Shown: positions 19,917 to 29,070 of the stretch, piece by piece | How positions within the stretch are numbered: the stretch's first letter is position 1 | Layout of the letters: every line of letters begins with the position of its first letter | Origin: Pantoea dispersa | GTDB lineage: Bacteria; Pseudomonadota; Gammaproteobacteria; Enterobacterales; Enterobacteriaceae | Assembly (NCBI RefSeq): GCF_014155765.1 | Contig: NZ_SCKT01000001.1 | Coordinates: 620,001 to 684,000 of the forward strand | Length of the DNA stretch: 64,000 nucleotides | Direction of reading: 5' to 3' | The notes under the pieces: model-generated | Told to the model about the DNA's origin: nothing | What the model saw: only the letters and a program-made list of their open reading frames with translations | The model's database searches: none | Program-made: the position numbers and the translations under genes

Positions 19917-21221
19917 TCAATGCAGTTTGAGACGCGGACGCAGCACGCGGTTGAGGCTGCCGACCAGCATCATCAGACCGGTCTTGAAGTATCCATGGAG
20001 CGCAATCTGGTGCATACGGTACAAGGAGATGTAGACAAAACGCGCAATACGCCCTTCCACCATCATCGAACCGCGCATCAGGTTCCCCATCAGGCTGCCG
20101 ACGGTACTGAAGCGGGACAGCGACACCAGCGAGCCGTGATCTTTATACACGTAGGCTTTGAGCGGCTTGCCTTTGCGCTGGGCGAGGATGTTTTCCAGCG
20201 CACGCGACGCCATCTGATGCGCCGACTGCGCGCGCGGCGGCACGAATCCGCCGCCCGGCAGCGCGCAGGAGGCGCAGTCGCCGATGGCGTAAATATCGTC
20301 GTCCAGCGTGGTCTGCAGCGTCTCTTTGACCACCAGCTGATTAATGCGGTTGGTCTCCAGCCCGCCAATCTCTTTCATGAAGTCTGGCGCTTTAATACCC
20401 GCCGCCCACACCATCAGATCGGCTTCGATGAATTCGCCCCCTTTGGTATTCAGACCGTTGGCTGCTGCGCTGGTGACCATGGTTTGCGTCAGTACGCGCA
20501 CGCCAAGCTTGCTCAGCTCCTGATGCGCCGCTGCGGAGATGCGCGGTGGCAACGCAGGCAGAATACGCTCGCCGGCTTCCACCAGCGTAACGTTGAGCGC
20601 GCTGCTATCGAGACCTTTATAGCCGTAGCTGTGCAGCTGTTTCACTGCGTTATACAGTTCTGCCGACAGCTCGACGCCGGTCGCGCCGCCGCCGACAATG
20701 GCGATATTGACTTTCTGCAGCTGCCCTTCGCTGGCAGAGAAGCGCAGGAACAGGTTGAGCATCTCATTATGGAACCGACGCGCCTGATGCGGGTTGTCGA
20801 GGAAGATGCAGTGATCTTTCACGCCTGGCGTGCCGAAATCGTTCGAGGTGCTGCCCAGCGCCATCACCAGACGGTCATACGCCAGCTCGCGCTGCGGTAC
20901 CAGCAGCCCACCCTCCGCGTCGCGGATCTCCGCCAGTTCAATGGTTTTTGTGTCGCGATTAATTTGCGTCAGCGAACCCAGCTGGAACTGGAAACCGTGG
21001 TTGCGCGCATGCGCCAGATAGCTGAGCGCATCAATACCTTCATCCATCGAGCCGGTCGCCACTTCATGCAGCAGCGGTTTCCACAGATGGCTGTGGTTAC
21101 GATCGACCAGGATGATCTCCGCCTTTTTTTTGCGGCCGAGTTTATGGCCGAGCTGTGTTGCCAGCTCCAGCCCTCCGGCACCGCCACCGACGATGACGAT
21201 TTTTTCCATGCTTGTAGTCAA
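19917..21221 (-). CDS. ndh: NADH dehydrogenase II (NDH-2)
   Basis: Ndh is the peripheral, non-proton-pumping NADH:quinone oxidoreductase of the inner membrane. I start it at the TTG at 21221: a GAGGGGG ribosome binding site lies six bases upstream and the product is then 434 residues, exactly the E. coli length, opening [17 protein letters not shown] later ATG would cut four residues. The FAD site is [10 protein letters not shown], the NADH site is [15 protein letters not shown], and the C-terminal ATG-like FAD motif is [10 protein letters not shown]-terminal amphipathic helices anchor it to the membrane. A perfect FNR box lies upstream, which predicts anaerobic repression. Confidence 0.96.
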   Translation of the reverse strand: MTTSMEKIVIVGGGAGGLELATQLGHKLGRKKKAEIILVDRNHSHLWKPLLHEVATGSMDEGIDALSYLAHARNHGFQFQLGSLTQINRDTKTIELAEIRDAEGGLLVPQRELAYDRLVMALGSTSNDFGTPGVKDHCIFLDNPHQARRFHNEMLNLFLRFSASEGQLQKVNIAIVGGGATGVELSAELYNAVKQLHSYGYKGLDSSALNVTLVEAGERILPALPPRISAAAHQELSKLGVRVLTQTMVTSAAANGLNTKGGEFIEADLMVWAAGIKAPDFMKEIGGLETNRINQLVVKETLQTTLDDDIYAIGDCASCALPGGGFVPPRAQSAHQMASRALENILAQRKGKPLKAYVYKDHGSLVSLSRFSTVGSLMGNLMRGSMMVEGRIARFVYISLYRMHQIALHGYFKTGLMMLVGSLNRVLRPRLKLH

Positions 21222-21355
21222 TGAAGACCCCCTCAAAGTTGTAAACCAAAAGTTAATTAATGGTTATATAAAACCTTAATAAACATAGGGTTGGCGACAT
21301 TTAATCGCGAGCTGAGGGCAGAATAGCACGGCATAATCATCCGGACATAAGAAAA

Positions 21356-21369
21356 TTGATGTACATCAA
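21356..21369 (-). promoter_or_regulatory. FNR box upstream of ndh
   Basis: TTGATGTACATCAA is a perfect palindromic match to the FNR consensus TTGAT-N4-ATCAA. It lies about 135 bases upstream of the ndh start codon. E. coli ndh is repressed by FNR in the absence of oxygen. The exact distance to the transcription start cannot be read here. Confidence 0.8.
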
Positions 21370-21433
21370 TCTTTGCACTGCATTATCAGAATGTTACACG
21401 TTTTGTGCGCCGCATCACACGGCGCAGCAGCAC

Positions 21434-21976
21434 TCAGGCAAGGGTTTTGAACGCTTTGATGCGTTGCAGATGCGGGGCAATATTTTTGAATTTGTGGCTG
21501 GCCTCCTCGTCCCACACGATTTCGTAGTACGGGTGCAATGCGGCCGCGCTGCGCTGATTATCCAGCGCTTCATCGTGACGTGACAAAATGGTCAGGCAGC
21601 GGTCGCGGTTCTTTTCACGGAAGTTGCTGACGCATTTGGTGGCGATATCAAGATACTCTTCCGGCCGGTCGATCTTGCCTTCCATGTTTTCATCAGGAAA
21701 CAGGTTGGGATTGAATATCGCCTGGCGCATGCCGCAAAGGAAGCCGATGCGTTCCGCCCAGTAGCCGCCCAGGCCGACGCCACAAATCAACGGATGCGCA
21801 TCGCTGCCCTGCTGGAGCAGTTTGTCGCACTCTTTCAGCAGAAACTGCATGTCGTGTTTCGGATGGCGGGTGCTGTAGCTGATAAGTCTGACGTCCGGGT
21901 CAATAAACTGCAGCTGCAGCACCTTTTCATGGTTGCCCGGACTGTTGGAATCAAAACCGTGCAGATAGATGATCAT
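21434..21976 (-). CDS. ycfP: UPF0227 alpha/beta-hydrolase-like protein YcfP
   Basis: The protein is 180 residues, as in E. coli, and opens [19 protein letters not shown], typical of the oxyanion region of an alpha/beta-hydrolase. The nucleophile elbow, usually GxSxG, reads GVGLGG, so the serine is missing, as it also is in E. coli YcfP; catalysis in the usual sense is doubtful. The C-terminus [18 protein letters not shown] keeps a conserved His. Its function is not established. It lies 39 bases after nagZ and is probably co-transcribed with it. Confidence 0.9.
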   Translation of the reverse strand: MIIYLHGFDSNSPGNHEKVLQLQFIDPDVRLISYSTRHPKHDMQFLLKECDKLLQQGSDAHPLICGVGLGGYWAERIGFLCGMRQAIFNPNLFPDENMEGKIDRPEEYLDIATKCVSNFREKNRDRCLTILSRHDEALDNQRSAAALHPYYEIVWDEEASHKFKNIAPHLQRIKAFKTLA

Positions 21977-22015
21977 GATTATCCTCAGCGTGGAGTGAGA
22001 TCCGGGCAGCGGCGA

Positions 22016-23059
22016 TTATCTGCCCGACGCTTTGTGCGCCAGCCAGCGATCCTGCAGGTCACTGAGCTGACGGTGATTTTGCCGCCAGCGCTCGCTGGCC
22101 TGCAAACTCTGACGGTCAAAACGTCCCTGATGGTATAACTGCGTGACGCGCGTCGCCTGGATCGGCGTCAAATTATCCAGCACGCTCACCGCGCCAGCAC
22201 GCTGATTGCACACCAGGATCATATCGCAGCCGGCATTCAGCGACTGCTGAGCCCGTTCCGCATAGCTGCCCATCACCGCCGCGCCCTCCATCGACAGATC
22301 GTCTGAGAAGATCACCCCGTTGAAGCCCAGCTCCTGCCGGAGCACCGTTTGCAGCCAGTAAGGCGAACCACTGGCCGGCAGCGGGTCCACTTCAGTATAG
22401 ATAACATGCGCGGGCATCACCGCATCCAGCAGCTGCTCATCAATCAGCTGCTGGAAGATTGCCATGTCGTGCTGGCGCAGCGTGGCCGCATCGCGCGTGT
22501 CGCGCGGCGTCTCTTTGTGCGAATCCGCGCTGACCGCGCCGTGGCCCGGGAAGTGCTTGCCGGTGGTTTTCATGCCGGCTTCGTGCATGCCGTGGATAAA
22601 TTGGCGCGCCATCTGCAGCGCAATCACCGGATCGGCGTGGAAAGCGCGATCGCCGATGGCCGCGCTGATGTGGCCGATATCCAGCACCGGCGCAAAGCTG
22701 ATATCGATATCCATGGCGATCATTTCCGCCGCCATTTGCCAGCCGGCCTGCTGCGCCAGCTCGCCGGCGCGCGCCATGTCATGCAGCGCGGCGAAGGATT
22801 GCATCGCCGGCAGCTGAGTAAAACCGTCGCGGAAGCGCTGCACGCGCCCGCCTTCCTGATCGACCGCCACCAGCAGCCGGTTGCGCGACGCCGCGCGAAT
22901 CTGGCGCACCAGCTCCGCCAGCTGCGCAACATCATGGAAGTTGCGGGCGAACAGGATCAGTCCGCCTGTCAGCGGATGTTGCAGAATTTCGCGCTCTTCG
23001 GCGTCCAGCTCGTAGCCTTCGACGTCCAGCATCAGCGGTCCGGGCGTTGTCATCGTCAT
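22016..23059 (-). CDS. nagZ: Beta-N-acetylglucosaminidase NagZ
   Basis: NagZ is a cytosolic family-3 glycosidase that cleaves GlcNAc from 1,6-anhydromuropeptides during peptidoglycan recycling, and so controls the AmpC-inducing signal. The protein is 347 residues (E. coli 341, with a shorter N-terminus). Signature elements are [15 protein letters not shown], the catalytic-loop His-Asp region [17 protein letters not shown] and the nucleophile Asp in [12 protein letters not shown]. The first ATG is kept because AGGAA lies seven bases upstream. Neighbours thiK, lpoB and ycfP are on the same strand. Note that nagK, which feeds GlcNAc back, is absent from its usual place by cobB. Confidence 0.96.
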   Translation of the reverse strand: MTMTTPGPLMLDVEGYELDAEEREILQHPLTGGLILFARNFHDVAQLAELVRQIRAASRNRLLVAVDQEGGRVQRFRDGFTQLPAMQSFAALHDMARAGELAQQAGWQMAAEMIAMDIDISFAPVLDIGHISAAIGDRAFHADPVIALQMARQFIHGMHEAGMKTTGKHFPGHGAVSADSHKETPRDTRDAATLRQHDMAIFQQLIDEQLLDAVMPAHVIYTEVDPLPASGSPYWLQTVLRQELGFNGVIFSDDLSMEGAAVMGSYAERAQQSLNAGCDMILVCNQRAGAVSVLDNLTPIQATRVTQLYHQGRFDRQSLQASERWRQNHRQLSDLQDRWLAHKASGR

Positions 23060-23074
23060 GTTTCGGTTCCTGAA

Positions 23075-23890
23075 TTAAAGATCCTGCCAGCTGGCCTGCG
23101 CCAGCCGTTGCAATGTTTGGTCATGGCTCTGCTCGGCGCGCAGCTGATACCAGCTGGCCATCAGCAGCTGCAGCCACGGCTGCCAGCGCCGGCTTTGACG
23201 CCGCAGCGCCGTGGCCGACAGCCGCGCCTCGGCGGCATAGTCGGTTATCCAGTAATCGTGTTCAGCGCCATCCACCGCGCCGATAGCGGCCAGCTCCAGC
23301 GCCACGTCGCCATCCGCAGCATATTCCCAGTCAATTAAACGCAGGCCATCCGGCGTGGCAATCAGATTGCCAGGGTGGACGTCCATGTGCAGCGGTGCCA
23401 GCCGCAGCGGCGACGGTTCGCCGCGCTGCAGCAACTGGTTTAAGCGCCGCTGCCAGCGCCAGTGCCGCTGCTGACACAGCTGCCAGTAGCGCTGCAGCAA
23501 CGGTGCCAGCCGTAAGCGATAACCGGTCAGCGGCTGGTGATGCAGGCGCAGCAGCAGCGTCAGCACCGCTGCGCGCTGCGCGCTGAACTGATCCGGCGAA
23601 AGCACCTCGCCCGGCAGCCAGCGCTGCAGCAGCCACGGCGCCTGCCACGTCAGCGGCTGCGGCGCCAGCGCCGTAGTACGCAACTGACGCAGGATGCGGT
23701 ATTCGCGCTGACGATCGACAAACGGGATGGGCTGCGACGGCGTCCGGCGCGCCAGCAGATCGCCCTGCTCGCTGCGTACCTGCACGCTGTTACCGCTCAG
23801 TCCTGGCAGCGCGAAAAAATGACCGGCAGCTTGCGCCGTCGGCCATTGTTGCTGAACCAGATGCTGCAGCCGGGGATCAGGGTTGTGCAA
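23075..23890 (-). CDS. thiK: Thiamine kinase ThiK
   Basis: ThiK phosphorylates thiamine in the salvage pathway. The protein is 271 residues (E. coli 274). It has the aminoglycoside-phosphotransferase-like kinase fold: the catalytic loop is LHMDVHPGNLIATPDG (HxDxxxxN) and the metal-binding motif is LIDWEYAADGD. It is unusually rich in Leu, Arg and Gln, as are ThiK proteins in this family. The start overlaps the end of lpoB by 14 bases. The identification rests on these motifs and on gene order. Confidence 0.9.
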   Translation of the reverse strand: MHNPDPRLQHLVQQQWPTAQAAGHFFALPGLSGNSVQVRSEQGDLLARRTPSQPIPFVDRQREYRILRQLRTTALAPQPLTWQAPWLLQRWLPGEVLSPDQFSAQRAAVLTLLLRLHHQPLTGYRLRLAPLLQRYWQLCQQRHWRWQRRLNQLLQRGEPSPLRLAPLHMDVHPGNLIATPDGLRLIDWEYAADGDVALELAAIGAVDGAEHDYWITDYAAEARLSATALRRQSRRWQPWLQLLMASWYQLRAEQSHDQTLQRLAQASWQDL

Positions 23891-24473
23891 CGCCGTTGCC
23901 CGACCAGATGATTTCGCCGGTCTGCACCAGCATCAGCTGCATTTGCAGCGCAGGGGCTTTCACATCGCCCTGCGCGTTGCTGTACAGCACATACTGCGCG
24001 TTGACGATGCGCGCCAGGCCAATCGCTTTGCTGCGCGAGTTGAGGCTATCCTCTGGCGACAGGCCGAGCGTTTGCTTCGCCTGATTAAGCTGATCGTTTG
24101 AGACCAGGCTGAACTTGCCGTTATTCGCCAGCGCGTTCTCAATCGCTGCCGTGGCTTTTTCCGTTTGCAGCGAGCCGTTGGTGCTGTTTTTGATGCGATC
24201 CACCAGCAGCACGCTGCCCGGATTGACGCCCGCCGACTGCACCATATTGGCGACTAACGGCTGGACGCTGGCGTTCCAGTTGATGGTTTTCAGTTTCGGC
24301 GGCTGCGGCACAGTTTGCGGCGGCGGCACTGGCTGCGCGGGCGGTTGTTCTGGCTGGGTTGGCGTGGTCGGCTGCGTCGGTTCAACCGGCGCCGGGGTTT
24401 GTTGTTTCACCACACAACCGGTGAGCATCAGCGCAAACAGTAGCGCGCCGGAACGTTGTACACTGCGAATCAC
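23877..24473 (-). CDS. lpoB: Outer-membrane lipoprotein LpoB, activator of PBP1B
   Basis: LpoB is an outer-membrane lipoprotein that reaches through the peptidoglycan to the UB2H domain of PBP1B and stimulates it. The protein is 198 residues. The lipobox LTGC puts the lipidated Cys at about residue 20. A long disordered Pro/Gln/Thr-rich linker (about 25-60, PTQPTTPTQPEQPPAQPVPP) spans the periplasm, followed by a globular domain with VDRIKNSTNG. The linker is longer in prolines than I expect for E. coli. It lies between ycfL and thiK as in E. coli. Confidence 0.93.
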   Translation of the reverse strand: MIRSVQRSGALLFALMLTGCVVKQQTPAPVEPTQPTTPTQPEQPPAQPVPPPQTVPQPPKLKTINWNASVQPLVANMVQSAGVNPGSVLLVDRIKNSTNGSLQTEKATAAIENALANNGKFSLVSNDQLNQAKQTLGLSPEDSLNSRSKAIGLARIVNAQYVLYSNAQGDVKAPALQMQLMLVQTGEIIWSGNGVAQP

Positions 24474-24483
24474 AGGTTACTCC

Positions 24484-24852
24484 TCAAAGATAAAGATAGA
24501 GACGCACCTTGCTGGCGGTCGGGTTACCCATTTGCGAGGCCACTTCTACGCTGCCGTGCGCCGGTACGGTTTGAGTCTGCGCCGGCTCCTGCGGCTCAAT
24601 CTCCAGCCCTTTGTCATCGTACCAGTAGAAACGATAGTGCACGGTGACCGGCGTTTCACGCAGATTTTGCAGCACGCTGGCAGCGCGTTGCTGGCCGTCT
24701 CGGCTGGTCAGCGCGGGCTCATCGGTGATGATGCCCGCCGACAGTACGGCAGACTCCATCACCAGCGACTGGGAGGTGTTGATCATCGGCTTATCGCTGC
24801 TGCAGCCCACCAGGGTCAGCAACAGCAAGCCGCTCAGCCATTGACGCATCAC
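24484..24852 (-). CDS. ycfL: Putative lipoprotein YcfL (DUF1425)
   Basis: The 122-residue protein has a signal sequence MMRQWLSGLLLLTLVGCSSDK with the lipobox LVGC, followed by a beta-rich domain with VTVHYRFYWYDDKGLEI. E. coli YcfL (about 125 residues) has the same layout and is a lipoprotein of unknown function. It sits ten bases upstream of lpoB on the same strand, so the pair may function together at the envelope, but that is inference. Confidence 0.87.
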   Translation of the reverse strand: MMRQWLSGLLLLTLVGCSSDKPMINTSQSLVMESAVLSAGIITDEPALTSRDGQQRAASVLQNLRETPVTVHYRFYWYDDKGLEIEPQEPAQTQTVPAHGSVEVASQMGNPTASKVRLYLYL

Positions 24853-24867
24853 AAGGTCCGCCTGAGG

Positions 24868-25218
24868 TTAGATGGCCAGCATCGGGCCCAGCGGCTGTCC
24901 GCCGACCAGGTGCATATGAATGTGGTAAACCTCCTGCCCACCGTGACGGTTGCAGTTGATGATCAGGCGATAGCCATCTTCGGCGATGCCTTCATCACGG
25001 GCAATTTTTGCGGCGGCGGTCACCATGCGGCCCAGCGCCTGCTCATGCGCCGCCTGCACATCGTTGGCGGTCGGAATCAGTACATTGGGGACAATCAGTA
25101 TATGGGTAGGCGCTTTGGGCGCGATATCGCGGAAGGCGGTGACCAGTTCGTCCTGATAAACCACGTCGGCGGGAATTTCGCGACGAATGATTTTACTGAA
25201 AATGGTTTCTTCAGCCAT
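24868..25218 (-). CDS. hinT: Purine nucleoside phosphoramidase HinT (HIT family)
   Basis: HinT hydrolyses adenosine 5'-phosphoramidates and related AMP-lysine compounds in the cytosol. The protein is 116 residues. The histidine triad is [11 protein letters not shown] near residues 97-107, and the N-terminal [21 protein letters not shown] is typical of the family. It is the first gene of the run hinT-ycfL-lpoB-thiK-nagZ-ycfP. The region upstream, towards ptsG, contains a terminator and a palindromic element, so hinT probably has its own promoter close to its start. Confidence 0.95.
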   Translation of the reverse strand: MAEETIFSKIIRREIPADVVYQDELVTAFRDIAPKAPTHILIVPNVLIPTANDVQAAHEQALGRMVTAAAKIARDEGIAEDGYRLIINCNRHGGQEVYHIHMHLVGGQPLGPMLAI

Positions 25219-25374
25219 GGTGCAGTTCCTTAAGCCTGAGTTCAGTCAGGCAGTATGCGTGAGGAATTCCGTTTCTTTCAACCTCAGGACCACTTTTCTT
25301 CATTAAATGGCTGCCTTTGCATCACTTTTTCACGCTGGCGCGGCGCGGCGGGCGGTTTTTGGCGGCGGTAAAAT

Positions 25375-25400
25375 AAAAAACCCCTCGGATGAGGGGTTTT
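25375..25400 (-). terminator. Terminator downstream of ptsG
   Basis: CCCCTC, GGAT, GAGGGG form a 6-bp hairpin with six A before and four T after. It reads as an intrinsic terminator best on the - strand, where ptsG transcripts would end, and may work in both directions. Confidence 0.8.
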
Positions 25401-25417
25401 GTCGCACCGAAGTTGCA

Positions 25418-25527
25418 GTGCGGTGAAGCGGCGGCAGAGGAGTAAAGCGTCCCGCGACAGGGATGTCGCGGGCCGAGCCCCAGGGATGGTTTTGGCGTCT
25501 TTACGATCTGACGCCGCTTCACCGCAC
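25418..25527. repeat. 110-bp nested palindromic element between ptsG and hinT
   Basis: Outer arms of 16 bp (25418-25433 and 25512-25527, GTGCGGTGAAGCGGCG and its exact complement) enclose a second perfect 9-bp stem (CCCGCGACA at 25451-25459 and TGTCGCGGG at 25464-25472, loop GGGA) and a third 6-bp repeat (GGCGTC at 25494-25499, GACGCC at 25510-25515). It is not a gene: reading frames through it have no family resemblance. It could be a dispersed miniature repeat of this lineage or a structured RNA. The remainder of the 333-base ptsG-hinT gap holds the terminator and no further signal I can see. Confidence 0.7.
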
Positions 25528-25551
25528 CGGCCCGGCCTGCCGTCATGTCAC

Positions 25552-26985
25552 TTACATACTGCGGATATAGTCATCCATCTCAGTTTTCAGGTTATCGGAC
25601 TTGGTGCCGAAAATCGCCTGCACACCGGAACCGGCCACCACCACACCACGCGCGCCGAGGTTTTTCAGTTCAGCCTGATCCACCTTCGCTACGTCCGCCA
25701 CGCTGACGCGCAGACGGGTAATACAGGCATCAAGGTTAGTGATGTTCTCTTTACCACCGAACGCCGTGACCAGCTTGCCCGCCATTTCACTGCCGGTCGC
25801 GCTGCTCTGCTCCATGGCCGTATCTTCACGACCCGGGGTTTTCAGATTCAGTTTTGCGATCAGCACGCGGAACACGGTGTAGTACACCAGACCGTAGATG
25901 ATACCGACAATCGGGAACAGCCAGATTTTGCTGCTGTTGCCGCTCAGCACGATGAAGTCGATCAGACCGTGTGAGAAGCTGGTGCCATCACGCATGCCCA
26001 GCAGAATACAGATTGGGAACGCCAGGCCCGCCAGGATGGCGTGGATCACGTACAGGATCGGTGCCACGAACATGAACGAGAACTCGATCGGCTCGGTGAT
26101 ACCGGTCAGGAACGAGGTCAGCGCGGCGGAGATCATGATGCCGCCCACTTTGGCACGGTTTTCAGGTTTAGCAGAATGCCAGATGGCGATAGCCGCAGCC
26201 GGCAGACCGTACATCTTGAACAGGAAGCCGCCAGACAGTTTACCGGCAGTCGGGTCACCCGCCATGTAGCGCGGAATGTCACCGTGGAAGACCTGACCAG
26301 CCGCGTTGGTGAATTCACCAATCTGCATCTGGAAAGGAACGTTCCAGATGTGATGCAGACCAAACGGCACCAGCGCACGCTCAACTACACCGTAAATACC
26401 GAACGCCACCACCGGGTTCTGATAGGCCGCCCACTGCGAGAAGTCCTGAATCGCGGTACCAATAGGTGGCCAGATGAAGGACAGCACCACACCGGTGAAA
26501 ATCGCGGTCAGACCGGAAATGATTGGCACAAAGCGCTTACCGGCGAAGAAGCCGAGGTATTCCGGCAGCTTGATGCGGTAGAAACGGTTGAACATGTAGG
26601 CCGCAATCGAACCAGCAATAATGCCGCCCAGCACCCCGGTATCGGCGAGGTGTTTGGCTTCGATCTCGGCTGCCGGCAGATGCAGCACCAGCGGCGCGAC
26701 CACAGCCAGGGTTTTCACCATAATGCCGTAGGCGACCACGGCGGCCAGCGCCGACACGCCGTCGTTATTGGTAAAGCCCAGTGCCACACCGATCGCAAAG
26801 ATCAGCGGCATGTTAGCAAACACCGAACCACCCGCTTCGGCCATCACGTGGGAAACCACTTCCGGCAGCCAGCTGAAGTTAGCAGAACCAACACCTAACA
26901 AAATACCGGCAATCGGCAGAACCGATACCGGCAACATCAGCGATTTACCTACCTTTTGCAGGTTCGCAAATGCGTTCTTGAACAT
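25552..26985 (-). CDS. ptsG: Glucose-specific PTS enzyme IICB
   Basis: PtsG transports and phosphorylates glucose at the inner membrane, taking phosphate from EIIA-Glc. The protein is 477 residues, exactly the E. coli length, from the ATG at 26985 ([13 protein letters not shown]). The IIC part (about 1-390) is highly hydrophobic and contains the substrate-binding region near [15 protein letters not shown]. The IIB domain carries the phospho-Cys421 in NLDACITRL. The gene is monocistronic, with its own terminator. The leader holds an SgrS-type target and, further upstream, a probable Mlc operator. E. coli has fhuE after ptsG; it is absent here. Confidence 0.98.
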   Translation of the reverse strand: MFKNAFANLQKVGKSLMLPVSVLPIAGILLGVGSANFSWLPEVVSHVMAEAGGSVFANMPLIFAIGVALGFTNNDGVSALAAVVAYGIMVKTLAVVAPLVLHLPAAEIEAKHLADTGVLGGIIAGSIAAYMFNRFYRIKLPEYLGFFAGKRFVPIISGLTAIFTGVVLSFIWPPIGTAIQDFSQWAAYQNPVVAFGIYGVVERALVPFGLHHIWNVPFQMQIGEFTNAAGQVFHGDIPRYMAGDPTAGKLSGGFLFKMYGLPAAAIAIWHSAKPENRAKVGGIMISAALTSFLTGITEPIEFSFMFVAPILYVIHAILAGLAFPICILLGMRDGTSFSHGLIDFIVLSGNSSKIWLFPIVGIIYGLVYYTVFRVLIAKLNLKTPGREDTAMEQSSATGSEMAGKLVTAFGGKENITNLDACITRLRVSVADVAKVDQAELKNLGARGVVVAGSGVQAIFGTKSDNLKTEMDDYIRSM

Positions 26986-27010
26986 AGAAGCTCCTGAGTA
27001 TGAGTGCATT
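26986..27010 (-). promoter_or_regulatory. ptsG ribosome binding region with SgrS-type target
   Basis: Just before the ptsG ATG the - strand reads CACTCATACTCAGGAGC. This is nearly the E. coli ptsG sequence (CACCCATACTCAGGAGC), which pairs with the small RNA SgrS during glucose-phosphate stress. The AGGAG is the ribosome binding site, so pairing would block translation. The small RNA gene itself is not in the window. Confidence 0.65.
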
Positions 27011-27075
27011 TTTTAGCGCAGTGCGCATGGCAAAGGGGGAGGATCCTTAGCCGGGGTGACGCTGAGCGTCTTTTG

Positions 27076-27100
27076 ATTTATTACGAAGGGTAAAATAAAT
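27076..27100 (-). promoter_or_regulatory. Probable Mlc operator of ptsG
   Basis: ATTTATT (27076-27082) and AATAAAT (27094-27100) are perfect inverted 7-bp arms with an 11-base spacer, about 95-115 bases before the ptsG start. A/T-rich inverted arms of this spacing are typical of Mlc/NagC-family sites, and Mlc represses ptsG in E. coli. Assignment to Mlc is inference from position and shape. Confidence 0.55.
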
Positions 27101-27271
27101 GACGACACGTTACTTTGACGGCTATCACGTTTCACCAAACACAGCGCTGAAATTTCAGTCATTTCTTACTGACTTGCTGCTATAAACAGCAATAAATCAC
27201 TGCCTGCGCCGCGAAACACGCAGCGCAGATGAGTAATTTCAGATTAATTACAGAGTTTGAAATAAAGCGCG

Positions 27272-28063
27272 TTAGCCGCCGAGTCGGCTCATCGGCACCT
27301 TAAACAGGCGGGAGAAGTTTTCCGTGGTGGCGGCCGCCAGTGTAGCGAGATCGACGCCCTTCACCACCGCCATATACTCAGCCACGTCGCGGGTGAAGGC
27401 AGGCTGGTTTTCTTTGCCGCGATGCGGTACTGGCGCCAGATAGGGTGAATCGGTTTCAACCAGAATGCGATCCAGCGGTACATAGCGCGCTGCTTCGCGA
27501 ATCTGTTCAGCGTTGCGGAAGGTCACAATGCCGGAGAAGGAGATGTAGAACCCAAGATCCAGCAGCTGCGCCGCCGTCTCTTTGTCTTCCGTGAAACAGT
27601 GCAGCACGCCGCCGCACCGCTCTACCTGCTCTTCACGCAGAATGGCCAGCGTATCCTCACGCGCATCGCGGGTGTGGACAATAATCGGCTTATTCAGCGC
27701 AATGCCGGTGCGGATGTGCTCACGGAACGAGGCCTGCTGCTGGGCTTTGGTCTCCTGCTGGTAAAAATAATCCAGCCCGGTTTCGCCCAGTGCAATCACC
27801 TGCTCTTCCGCCGCCAGACGGCGAAACTCTTCCACGTCATACGGCGTTTCCTGATTGAGCGGATGCACGCCGCAGGCCAGCGCGATGTTGTCACGATCGC
27901 CAACCAGCTGTTTGATTTTGTAGTAATCCGGCAGCGTGGTGGCAATCGCCAGCATGAATTTCACATCCCGCGCCGCCGCTTTGGCAATCACGTCATCCAG
28001 ATCGCGGTGCTGGGTTTCATAATCAAGGCCATCAAGATGGCAGTGCGAATCAACAATAAACAT
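27272..28063 (-). CDS. ycfH: TatD-family metal-dependent hydrolase YcfH
   Basis: The 263-residue protein belongs to the TatD deoxyribonuclease family and matches E. coli YcfH in length and place. Metal-binding residues are visible in MFIVDSHCHLDGL (His7, His9), GETGLDYFYQQ, IIVHTRDARED and LVETDSPYLAP. The fold is a TIM barrel that binds two metal ions. The substrate of YcfH itself is not settled; DNA 3'-end or small phosphoester cleavage is likely from relatives. It is 17 bases after holB, last in the pabC-mltG-tmk-holB-ycfH run. Confidence 0.93.
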   Translation of the reverse strand: MFIVDSHCHLDGLDYETQHRDLDDVIAKAAARDVKFMLAIATTLPDYYKIKQLVGDRDNIALACGVHPLNQETPYDVEEFRRLAAEEQVIALGETGLDYFYQQETKAQQQASFREHIRTGIALNKPIIVHTRDAREDTLAILREEQVERCGGVLHCFTEDKETAAQLLDLGFYISFSGIVTFRNAEQIREAARYVPLDRILVETDSPYLAPVPHRGKENQPAFTRDVAEYMAVVKGVDLATLAAATTENFSRLFKVPMSRLGG

Positions 28064-28080
28064 AGATCTCTCTTTTACCC

Positions 28081-29070
28081 TTAACCGACCGTCGCGGGAG
28101 ACAGCAAACGTCCCCAGGCAAGCAGACGGTCGGTCAGAATCAGTTCACGATTAAGCGCCGCCACGTGCAGCAGCTGCTCGCGACACTGCAGCCACTGCTG
28201 CACGCTCGCATTCAGCGCGCTGCTGCTGAACTGCTGCGCCAGCTGCGTCACCACGTCCGGGCGATCGCCATTACTCAGCCAGTTGCTGGCGCCCTGCTGC
28301 ACCTTCATCGCATCCACCAGTAGCGAAAGCAGCCAGCCGAGGCGAATCGCCACATCGTCGCCGTTAAGCGCCGGCAACAGCTGCAGAATATCGCCGCTCA
28401 GTGCGCTGTTCAGGCTGTCGCACAGCGTTTGCCGTGCCTGCCAGCGGTCCGGCTGTAACAAGGCCAGCGCCGCAGCGGGTGCACCGTTGCTCAGACGCAG
28501 CGCCGCACGCAGAATCGCTTCCGGCTGCGGCTGCTGTTTCTGCAGCCATTGCAGGCTGTGCGTCTCTTCCGGCGGCGACAAATGCCATGTCATACAGCGG
28601 CTGCGCAGCGTGGCCAGCAGTCGCGACGGCTCGCGCACGCTGAGGAAAAACCAGCAGTTGGCGGGCGGCTCTTCCAGCGTTTTCAGTAGCGCGTTGGCAG
28701 CAGCTTCGGTCAGTTGCGCCGCATCCGGCAGCCAGACAATTTTCGCGCCACCCTGCTGGGCAAAATGGTACAGCTTCTCACTGACGTCGCGAACTGCATC
28801 AATGCCGAGCGAGGCTTTGCCCTTTTCCGCTTCCAGCCGATACCAGTCCGGATGGGTGTGCGCCTGCATCAGCTGACAGCCATGACACTCGCCGCAGCTT
28901 TTCAGTCCCTGCGGCTGCTGACACATCAGCCAGCGGCTGACGCCCCACACCAGCGCATCGTCGCCCATGCCGTCGATGGCCTGAATCAGCAGCGCATGAT
29001 GTGCCTGTCCACTCTGATGGCGGGCAATGATCTGTCGGTATGGCTGGTTCAGCCACGGATACCAGTTCAT
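28081..29070 (-). CDS. holB: DNA polymerase III delta' subunit
   Basis: HolB (delta') is the stator of the clamp loader that places the beta clamp on DNA. The protein is 329 residues from the ATG at 29070 ([11 protein letters not shown]); this aligns with the E. coli start and overlaps the tmk stop as ATGA. A zinc-binding module is visible in [12 protein letters not shown], and the AAA+ core keeps [19 protein letters not shown] and LATLRSRC. As expected for delta', Walker A is degenerate, so it does not hydrolyse ATP. Confidence 0.95.
   Translation of the reverse strand: MNWYPWLNQPYRQIIARHQSGQAHHALLIQAIDGMGDDALVWGVSRWLMCQQPQGLKSCGECHGCQLMQAHTHPDWYRLEAEKGKASLGIDAVRDVSEKLYHFAQQGGAKIVWLPDAAQLTEAAANALLKTLEEPPANCWFFLSVREPSRLLATLRSRCMTWHLSPPEETHSLQWLQKQQPQPEAILRAALRLSNGAPAAALALLQPDRWQARQTLCDSLNSALSGDILQLLPALNGDDVAIRLGWLLSLLVDAMKVQQGASNWLSNGDRPDVVTQLAQQFSSSALNASVQQWLQCREQLLHVAALNRELILTDRLLAWGRLLSPATVG

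Noticed and set aside
19899-21224. 441-codon frame on the + strand opposite ndh
   Set aside because: Antisense shadow of ndh; biased composition and no recognisable domain.
21406-21426. Hairpin TGCGCCG/CGGCGCA after ycfP as a terminator
   Set aside because: Seven-bp stem but no T-run on the - strand and close to the ndh upstream region; evidence too thin to list as a feature.
25322-25546. 74-codon frame through the palindromic element after ptsG
   Set aside because: It is a reading of the repeat arms and terminator; composition is not protein-like.
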